Assembly: GCA_902793285.1 (NCBI GenBank)
Contig: CADBCV010000008.1
Location: forward strand, 1-47,402
Reading direction: 5' to 3'
DNA from: Oscillospiraceae bacterium
Lineage (GTDB): Bacteria > Bacillota > Clostridia > Oscillospirales > Oscillospiraceae
Length of the DNA: 47,402 nt
Positions 41,389 to 47,402 of this stretch are shown piece by piece. Each line of letters opens with the position of its first letter. Within the stretch, counting starts at the first letter, position 1. A model generated the notes under the pieces. It saw only the letters and a program-made list of their open reading frames with translations, was not told where the DNA came from and made no database searches. Both the position numbers and the translations under genes were made by a program.

Positions 41389-41417
41389 TTTACACCGCGC
41401 CGCCAAAATGGTATAGT
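41389..41417 (+). promoter_or_regulatory. Promoter of the DUF975 gene
   Basis: TTTACA and TATAGT are separated by 17 bases; AAAGGAGG and the GTG start follow. Confidence 0.7.
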
Positions 41418-41464
41418 CTTACTGTCAATACCATTCGCAACGGAATTCTTAAAGGAGGCGCGCT

Positions 41465-42199
41465 GTGACAATGGACAGAGCTGCACTCAAATCCAGGGCG
41501 CGGGAGGTCATTGCGACATCCAATCCGCGCGCAGTCAGCGTCGGGCTTGTGTACCTCATCATCACGATCATTCTCTCGGCCCTCGCCTCGCGGGTGATGA
41601 GCGTCAATATCAGCGAGAGCGAGGCCATGAATTACCTGCGCTACGCCTCGGCCGGGAACTACGAATACGCCCTGCAGTATGCCGAGACCATGCAGCCGCC
41701 CCCTGCCGCCCTCGCCATCAACGCGCTTTTGAATCTTCTGGCGGGCGTCGTCGGGGCGGGCTTTGTGCTCTTCCTGCTCAACACGATCCGAAACCGCGAG
41801 CCCTGCTACGGAAACCTCTTTGACGGCTTCTCCCTCTGGTGGAAGATCATCCTGCTGGATCTGCTGGAGAGCCTTCTGATCGGCCTCTGGGCCATGCTCT
41901 TCATCGTGCCGGGCTTCATCGCCTATTATCGCTACTCCCAGGCCCTCTACATTCTGCTGGACGATCCCGCGAAGTCCCCCGTCCAGTGTCTGCGGGAATC
42001 CAGGCAGATGATGGCGGGGCATAAAAAAGAGCTCTTCCTGCTGGATCTGAGCATGATCGGCTGGTTTCTGCTGGGCTTCATCCCCTATCTCGGCTATGCC
42101 GCGCAGGTGTGGACGGTGCCCTATATCGGCATGGTGAAGGCCCTGTACTACGAAAACCTCCTCGGCAGCAATGTCTGGAGCTACACCCCGGATTATTGA
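41465..42199 (+). CDS. DUF975 family membrane protein
   Basis: The 244-residue protein has about five hydrophobic segments and the DUF975 features: the short cytoplasmic start MDRAALKSRAREVI and the ILLDDPAKSPVQCLRESRQMMAGHKKELFLLDLS region. The family is common in Firmicutes with no assigned function. The start is GTG at 41465, six bases after GGAGG; an ATG two codons later is too far from it. It is a single gene with its own promoter. Confidence 0.85.
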   Translation: MTMDRAALKSRAREVIATSNPRAVSVGLVYLIITIILSALASRVMSVNISESEAMNYLRYASAGNYEYALQYAETMQPPPAALAINALLNLLAGVVGAGFVLFLLNTIRNREPCYGNLFDGFSLWWKIILLDLLESLLIGLWAMLFIVPGFIAYYRYSQALYILLDDPAKSPVQCLRESRQMMAGHKKELFLLDLSMIGWFLLGFIPYLGYAAQVWTVPYIGMVKALYYENLLGSNVWSYTPDY

Positions 42200-42288
42200 G
42201 CGCATAAAAAGGGGCTGCGGCCCCCTCCCAAGATATCATAGGGGAGGGGCTTGCCCCTCACGGCAGCATGGTGTAACCATTGAAAAGC

Positions 42289-42332
42289 AATGTACGGCGA
42301 AATCGTAATCATTTTACGAAATCGCCGTACTT
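42289..42332. repeat. 44-bp AATGTACGGCGAAATCG hairpin
   Basis: A near-perfect hairpin: AATGTACGGCGAAATCGTAA on the left and TTTACGAAATCGCCGTAC on the right, with T-rich DNA after it. A half copy of the CGTAGGGG repeat precedes it at about 42238-42262. A further AT-rich dyad, CCTTAATA..TATTAAGG, lies at about 42412-42438. The 42200-42491 gap between convergent genes has no gene. Confidence 0.75.
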
Positions 42333-42491
42333 TTTTCATGCCGATTTATACGCTTGTTGATGCGTCCAAAACCCGCTTCATTTTGGAACATCAACTCTAT
42401 ATCACATCGCTCCTTAATATTATAGCATCTTATTAAGGATTGGTATTACGGTGCCGGGGGGGGCCTTTTTTCGGCCGTTTTTTGCCCGGTC

Positions 42492-45281
42492 TTATTCCGT
42501 GGCGTCAAAGGCATAGCCGTTTTTCTGCGCGAAGAACTCCGCATAGCTGCCGCTCCTGCCGAGGATGGTGAGGCCGTCCACGCCGGAGAAGGCGTCGCCT
42601 GCGATGCCGGTCGTGGCCTCGGGGATGTAGACGTACCGGAGATTCGGGCAGTCTGCAAACGCGCGGGCGCCGATCGAGGTGGTCTTGTCCGACAGCTTGA
42701 CATAGCTGAATGCGCCGCCCGCGAAGGCCTCGGCGTCAATGGTCGTGAGCGCCGCCGGGAGGACGAAGTCGGGCCCTGCCCACACGGCGTAGAGGGTCAC
42801 ATTGCCGGAGGGCGTGTAGCTTCCGGTGACGCCGGAGGCTGCACCGCTGCTCGTTGCCCAGCCCTTGAAGATGAAGCCGGAGCGTGTCGGGGTCGGGAGC
42901 TCGATCTCTTGTGTTGTCGTGATGCTGTTCCATTGCGCGTAGAGATCCAGGGAAGCACGTGCCTTATAGCTGTCGCCGGGCTGATAGGTTCTGCCGCTGC
43001 CGTCCGCCTCGGTATTCCAGCTTGTAAAGGTGTAGCTGGTCGTGCGTTCCGCGTCAAAAGCCGCCGGGCTGACACTGCCGCCGTTTGCGTTGAGCTTTAT
43101 GGTAAAGCTGCCGAGATAGATGTCTTTACGTGTGGGGATTGCTGTGGACACCGTATGTGTGTTTCCGTATGTTACTGATTTTATGTTGTACGACCCTGTG
43201 CCGTCATTTTTGTAATAAACGATTTTACACATAATGATTTCCCAGGCTGCGTACAGCTTTACATCTCCAGTCGGTGTATAACTGCCCGTTATACGGTTCT
43301 GTGATGCGTTATACCAACCTTTGAAATCAAATCCTTCCTTCGTTGGGGTGGGCAGGGTGACCGCCTGGACTGTGGTGCTGCTGTCCCACTGGGCATAGAG
43401 GATAACGGAGGAGTTAGCTGTATAGTCTGCCCCGGGGGCATAGCTTGTGCCGCTGCCGTCCGCTGCCGTGTTCCAGCCTTTGAAGATGTAGCTTGTCGTG
43501 TACGGCGCGGTGAGCGAATTGACACTTACCGTGCCGCCATTTGCGCTGAGGGTCACGGTGTAGCTGCCGCTAGTTCCGCTGCGGCCCGGCTCACTGCCCG
43601 AGAGTGTGAGACTTACATCCTTCGTCTTGATCTGTCCCGCCGGAGCACCGCTGCCGCCGTTTGCGTCAAAGGTGACGGTGTAGGTAGTTGCGGTACCGGA
43701 GGTTTTGAAAGATTTTACCTCGGAGCGATATGACTGCCCATTCCGGGAGATCACTTCAAACTGGTAATAATATGTTGTACCGGCTTGTAAGGCAGGAGTG
43801 ACGACATCCTGACCGGTCTTGAAGTCGGCCCAGATGTTTACATTCGGGTAATTATTGTTCAGAATCGTATCGGTAAACGTGTTGATTCCTGATTTTAATT
43901 GAACCTTGCTGAGCTGGCTGCTGCTCGGCCCAAGGTAAAGGTTCCAATAATCAGGCTTGTTATCGCTTGCGTAGCTAAGGGTGGAATACAAAATTGCGGT
44001 GTCTTTATTGACGGTTGTCGCCGCGCTTCCGGTCGCATCTCCGTCTTTTGCGCATACATTGCTGAAGGACATGGGAGTCAGTGCTGCGGGGCTGCCCGTC
44101 GTAAAGGACTTAACCTCGGAATGCACATACTGATTGTTTCCGTATTTCACCCAGAAGCGGTAATAATATGTCGTATTTGCTTGCAGCGGATTACTCTGGG
44201 CGTCCTTTACAAAATTAAATGATACGTTGCACCCAGTCCCGGATGAGCTGATAACCTGCTTGCCGGAGTCATCAAAAATTACGCATGGCAGGTTGCTGCT
44301 TGAGGTACCGCAGTCAACGCCCCATTGTGTAGGCTGATAGTTGCCAAAATGGATAAAGCCGTTAAGTGTGGCATTGTTCGCGGTAACACTGGCGGCATCA
44401 TAGGCTGTGACCGTGAGGTAGGGACTGGGAGGCGTGTAAGCGGGTCGAATGATAACGATTTTTGAACGGGGATACTTGTTGCCGTTACCATCAGCGCAAT
44501 AAGCTGTGGGCGTATGTTGATAAACTTGAGTCGTTTGGGCGCTCATTGAGGGGTACACATTGCCTCCAACAGAATAAAAATAATTATTATCTTTGGTAAT
44601 AATTTCAATATGACTCCCATTATAAACAATGATATCGCCCTTTTTGGGATCTTCACCTTCTTCGATTACTCTGGCACCAAAGTCTTGCAGCAATGCTTGA
44701 CCAAGTCCCCATGCATATGTTATTCCATAGTAATCACCTTTACTATTTTTATATGTTTTACTCCAAGATGAAGAAGGAAAAACCGTTCCACCGAGGCCAA
44801 CACGCTCTGCTACGGCAACAATAAAGCGAGCACACCAGTCTGTACTAGGTAATCCTAGGTTTGGTCCCGTCTTTCCAACTTGAGCTGTGGCACACGCGAT
44901 AAGTTGCTCTTCGAGAGTCCCATCTGCATTCCAATTATTCCAACCACTTGCCTCATACGTGGCAACGTCTTCCAGTAAAAGTGCTGAGTCGATGAGGGTT
45001 TTCGCAGTCTGTCCCCCATCTTGCTCTTTCTGCGGGACGCCGAGGGCGTCGTCCCCTACGGACTCATCGGACGGGTTCGCCCCTTGGTCGCCGCCTGTGC
45101 TGGATTCAGCCGCCTCCGGGACGCCGAGGGCGTCGTCCCCTGCGACTTCCTCGATCCCCGGGAGATTGAGGGCTTCGTCCCCCGCAAGCTCGATGCCGTC
45201 ATCGGCAAAGGCGGCGGGGAACATGCCGAGTGCCATTGTCAGGCACAGCAGCAGGGCCAGAATCTTTTTCATGTTTTTCAT
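42492..45281 (-). CDS. Large secreted surface protein: CHAP amidase, InlB-type repeats, LRR_5 end
   Basis: The 929-residue protein begins with a signal peptide (cut after FPAAFA). An acidic linker (27-95) contains repeated GDDALGVP units. A CHAP-like cell-wall hydrolase domain follows (about 120-285), with the probable catalytic Cys150 in TDWCARF and His224 in GSHIEII. Two beta-rich segments (300-540) each end in TYYYRF or TYYYQFEV repeats. Then come four Listeria-Bacteroides (InlB B) repeats of the TFKGWNT..LYAQW kind (540-830), and a C-terminal leucine-rich BspA-type unit. No LPxTG anchor is seen. AGGAGG precedes the chosen ATG. The CHAP-coding part is visibly more AT-rich than its neighbours, which suggests transfer. 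Confidence 0.82.
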   Translation of the reverse strand: MKNMKKILALLLCLTMALGMFPAAFADDGIELAGDEALNLPGIEEVAGDDALGVPEAAESSTGGDQGANPSDESVGDDALGVPQKEQDGGQTAKTLIDSALLLEDVATYEASGWNNWNADGTLEEQLIACATAQVGKTGPNLGLPSTDWCARFIVAVAERVGLGGTVFPSSSWSKTYKNSKGDYYGITYAWGLGQALLQDFGARVIEEGEDPKKGDIIVYNGSHIEIITKDNNYFYSVGGNVYPSMSAQTTQVYQHTPTAYCADGNGNKYPRSKIVIIRPAYTPPSPYLTVTAYDAASVTANNATLNGFIHFGNYQPTQWGVDCGTSSSNLPCVIFDDSGKQVISSSGTGCNVSFNFVKDAQSNPLQANTTYYYRFWVKYGNNQYVHSEVKSFTTGSPAALTPMSFSNVCAKDGDATGSAATTVNKDTAILYSTLSYASDNKPDYWNLYLGPSSSQLSKVQLKSGINTFTDTILNNNYPNVNIWADFKTGQDVVTPALQAGTTYYYQFEVISRNGQSYRSEVKSFKTSGTATTYTVTFDANGGSGAPAGQIKTKDVSLTLSGSEPGRSGTSGSYTVTLSANGGTVSVNSLTAPYTTSYIFKGWNTAADGSGTSYAPGADYTANSSVILYAQWDSSTTVQAVTLPTPTKEGFDFKGWYNASQNRITGSYTPTGDVKLYAAWEIIMCKIVYYKNDGTGSYNIKSVTYGNTHTVSTAIPTRKDIYLGSFTIKLNANGGSVSPAAFDAERTTSYTFTSWNTEADGSGRTYQPGDSYKARASLDLYAQWNSITTTQEIELPTPTRSGFIFKGWATSSGAASGVTGSYTPSGNVTLYAVWAGPDFVLPAALTTIDAEAFAGGAFSYVKLSDKTTSIGARAFADCPNLRYVYIPEATTGIAGDAFSGVDGLTILGRSGSYAEFFAQKNGYAFDATE

Positions 45282-45323
45282 ACGCCTCCTCAATTCGTTG
45301 TCTTTTTGCAACTATTCAGTCTC

Positions 45324-45408
45324 TGTCATTCTGAGGAACGAAGCGACGAAGAATCCTGTCGATTTTCGCGCTTTTCCGGGGGATCCTTCACTTACGTTCA
45401 GGATGACA
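45324..45408. repeat. TGTCATTCTGAG-type repeat in the surface protein leader
   Basis: TGTCATTCTGAGGAACGAAG at the left is mirrored by ACGTTCAGGATGACA at the right. It lies between the promoter at 45494 and the surface protein start, so it would be transcribed as part of the mRNA leader. Confidence 0.65.
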
Positions 45409-45493
45409 TGGCATAACTGAACGGTTGCGTCTTTTTGAAGTTATGTTCTTTTCTTCTTTGGATTTCATTTTCTCCTATAACATACCACTTTGG

Positions 45494-45522
45494 ATTATAA
45501 CATTTATTTTTTGTCAATACAA
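45494..45522 (-). promoter_or_regulatory. Promoter of the surface protein gene
   Basis: On the minus strand, TTGTAT and a consensus TATAAT have a 17-base spacer. The leader to the start at 45281 would be about 205 bases. Direct repeats ACAAGTATT (45519-45527 and 45532-45540) overlap the -35 box. Confidence 0.7.
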
Positions 45523-45593
45523 GTATTACCAACAAGTATTTTTCTACTACTGTGGCTATGAAACCTTTTAGAATTTCACTGAGGTGATTTCTA

Positions 45594-45905
45594 ATGACGG
45601 AAAAATTTGTGCGGGATCGCATTACGCAGCTTCGCATGAAGAAGGGTGTTTCGGAATATCAGATGAGCTATGACCTGGGACACAGCCGCGGGTATATCTA
45701 CAACATCTCCTCCGGCAAGGTGCTCCCGCCGTTGAAGGAGCTGTTTTCGATCTGTGATTATTTCGGCATCACGCCGCAGCAGTTTTTTGACGAATCCACC
45801 CAGACCCCCGAGCTGATCCAGAAGGCCGTCGAAGGGATGCGGCAGCTCAGCGAGAGCGACATCATCATGCTGCTCGGCTTTATCGACCGCTTAAAGCGCG
45901 GATGA
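45594..45905 (+). CDS. XRE-family helix-turn-helix regulator
   Basis: The 103-residue protein has an N-terminal XRE-type helix-turn-helix (about 8-65: RITQLRMKKGVSEYQMSYDLGHSRGYIYNISSG) and a helical tail. No sensor domain is attached. It is divergent from the surface protein gene, and repeated ACAAGTATT sites lie between the two starts, so it is a good candidate to regulate that gene and itself. The ATG follows GAGGTGATTTCTA. Confidence 0.85.
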   Translation: MTEKFVRDRITQLRMKKGVSEYQMSYDLGHSRGYIYNISSGKVLPPLKELFSICDYFGITPQQFFDESTQTPELIQKAVEGMRQLSESDIIMLLGFIDRLKRG

Positions 45906-45965
45906 GGGCTTCGTCCCCTGCAAGCTCAATGCCGTCCTCGGCATTGACGGCGGGGATAAGGGGCA
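45902..45965 (-). pseudogene. Remnant of a surface-protein signal region
   Basis: Read on the minus strand this segment encodes PAVNAEDGIELAGDEAL, closely matching PAAFADDGIELAGDEAL at the signal peptide junction of the 42492-45281 protein. The DNA is also similar over about 50 bases to 45173-45220. No start codon, ribosome site or continuation is seen, so it appears to be a broken fragment of a paralogue. Confidence 0.6.
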
Positions 45966-46013
45966 GGCGCCTCGCGATACGCTGTTTGTTTTATGGGATG
46001 CCAGTTTAAAAGC

Positions 46014-46057
46014 AATGTACGGCGAAATCGTAGCATTCTACGAAATCGCCGTACATT
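46014..46057. repeat. 44-bp AATGTACGGCGAAATCG hairpin
   Basis: AATGTACGGCGAAATCGTAG pairs fully with CTACGAAATCGCCGTACATT around a CATT loop. It lies between the convergent XRE and zinc-ribbon genes; a half copy of the CGTAGGGG repeat follows at about 46084-46110. Confidence 0.8.
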
Positions 46058-46141
46058 TTTGCGATTTTTATTATTTCTGTGCGCGGAAGGGGCAAGCCCC
46101 CCACGCCGTAAGACCGGCTTTTTCTGCGGTCCCTTTGTGCC

Positions 46142-46948
46142 TCAGAACACGGAGACCGTGGCTTCGGCGCTGGTTTTGGTGATGCCGGTTGCGTCCGTGA
46201 TGACGCAGCGGTAGGTGCCGCTCGCCGCGGGCTTGATGCCGTTTGCCCAGAGGATGGAGGTATAGGTGTTCTCGTTCCGGTCGAAGCTGTTCTCGAGACG
46301 CAGGCCGTACTGGTCGTTCGTGGTGGCGTCGCCGGTGAAGACGACGGACACCCAGCCGCCGGTGGACTCATTGTACTTCTGCCAGTCGAAGGAGGTGTTC
46401 ACGCTGAGGTTCCCCTTGGCGTTGACGATGAACATGCGGTTATACTTGTCCGCCTCCACGGGGCCGGTGAGGGGGGTGATGTCCTTCGTGATGGCGATGG
46501 ACTGGCTTGCGAGCTGATTGTACGCCTCCGCCTGTACGCGGGAGAGCGTATCGTCCAGCTCATAGAGGCGGTCATTGACGGCGTTGACGGCGTTTCTAAC
46601 CTCCGAGACGCTGCCGGTGAGGACGCGGTTCTGCTCCCGGATGGCGGAGCGAAGACTCAGGATGCTGACAAGGCAGGCGAGGGAGAGCACGCAGGCCACC
46701 GCCGCGACGAGCAGCGAGGTCATGGAGCCGGGCAGGTTCAAAGGCTTTGCCGCTTTGCGGGCCTCGGGATAGACGGGGTTTTCGTCGAAATAATCCTGCC
46801 CGTCGTCCGGGTCGGCCGGGGCGCCGGCGGGATCGGCGTCAGGCAGATCGGCGGAGCCCGTCTCCGCATAGGCGTCCGTCAGGCTGCCGCAGAAGGGGCA
46901 GACCTTCAAATCGTCGTCAATTGCTTTGCCGCAATTCAAACAGATCAT
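46142..46948 (-). CDS. Zinc-ribbon membrane protein with coiled coil and Ig-like C-terminal domain
   Basis: The 268-residue protein starts with a zinc ribbon (CLNCG at 3-7 and CPFCG near 17-21), followed by an acidic, Pro/Asp-rich linker (25-65). One membrane helix (about 75-100, SLLVAAVACVLSLACLVSILSL) leads into a coiled coil (105-150) and an outer beta domain whose last part (SGTYRCVITDATGITKTSAEATVSVF) is Ig-like. It thus spans the membrane with the ribbon inside. The ATG at 46948 is chosen since AAAGGTG lies six bases before. Function is unknown. Confidence 0.75.
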   Translation of the reverse strand: MICLNCGKAIDDDLKVCPFCGSLTDAYAETGSADLPDADPAGAPADPDDGQDYFDENPVYPEARKAAKPLNLPGSMTSLLVAAVACVLSLACLVSILSLRSAIREQNRVLTGSVSEVRNAVNAVNDRLYELDDTLSRVQAEAYNQLASQSIAITKDITPLTGPVEADKYNRMFIVNAKGNLSVNTSFDWQKYNESTGGWVSVVFTGDATTNDQYGLRLENSFDRNENTYTSILWANGIKPAASGTYRCVITDATGITKTSAEATVSVF

Positions 46949-47214
46949 ATGCAACACCTTTCTTTGACAAAAAATCGAAATAGTTCACACATTTGCAGCG
47001 CAGAGTTTCCCCCGGCGCCTGCTGTATTTTACCACATGTTTGCATATCCGTCAATGATTTCGCGGGTTTTGAGGGTAGTTTCAGGCCTTTGGGCCCCACT
47101 CAGCCCCGGAAAATCCCGGTGAACGCGGGGGACTCTCCCCCACCGGCGTCGAATTTTATCGATTTTTCACGGAAGCATATCCGGCATCGGATAATATTTT
47201 CTGGACAAAACAAG

Positions 47215-47402
<188 letters not shown>

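Overview
The window reads as chromosomal DNA of a high-GC, monoderm gut Clostridia, most like the Oscillospiraceae (Oscillibacter, Lawsonibacter or Dysosmobacter type). This is inferred from: strong AGGAGG ribosome sites, sigma-A promoters with 17-base spacers, a Met T-box leader, lipobox signal peptides, a YerC regulator, pyruvate:ferredoxin oxidoreductase, DUF5685 and DUF975 proteins, and abundant TGTCATTCTGAG and CGTAGGGGAGGGG dyad repeats between genes. No phage, insertion sequence, CRISPR array or rRNA was seen.

Layout. 1-4.8 kb: repeat-rich DNA, a lone type IV pilin, an 871-residue iron-sulfur flavoprotein and a degenerate S24-like protein. 4.8-6.4 kb: plsC and a FabG-like reductase (lipid synthesis). 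6.4-9.5 kb: a metal module with an ArsR-AraC fusion regulator divergent from a free HMA protein and a Zn/Cd-type P1B ATPase. 9.9-11.9 kb: a J-domain protein, a DUF5685 protein and a zinc-ribbon membrane protein. 12-17.2 kb: truA, a candidate structured leader RNA, then potABCD (polyamine uptake). 17.4-19.9 kb: four tRNAs (Val, Phe, Gly, Cys) downstream of yerC, a methyltransferase and hslO. 20-23 kb: a methionine-rich protein and an adenylate-forming enzyme with an internal 181-residue repeat. 23.2-26.5 kb: nfeD, an SPFH protein, a hexokinase-family kinase and a small membrane exporter. 26.7-30.4 kb: recG, apbE, tRNA-Arg and a tandemly duplicated terminator unit. 30.4-33.6 kb: a radical SAM protein with a 55-residue cysteine-containing peptide, a PNPOx-like protein and a D-2-hydroxyacid dehydrogenase. 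33.8-38.3 kb: Met T-box, metN, metI, a metQ whose two halves are in swapped order, and an M20 amidohydrolase. 38.4-42.2 kb: HD-GYP protein, aminotransferase, Rrf2 regulator, DUF975 protein. 42.5-46.9 kb: a large CHAP/InlB-repeat surface protein, an XRE regulator, a gene remnant and a zinc-ribbon/Ig-like membrane protein. The window ends in the first 37 codons of nifJ.

The most unusual items are: (1) the methionine-binding protein that appears circularly permuted and lacks a lipobox; (2) the adenylate-forming enzyme with two A3 loops exactly 181 residues apart, paired with a protein that is 15% methionine; (3) a structured RNA leader upstream of potABCD whose closing stem and terminator share one strand; and (4) a family of 44-bp hairpins, each sitting between two convergent genes. 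Nearly every convergent gene junction here holds a large dyad repeat, so these repeats probably serve as bidirectional transcription ends.
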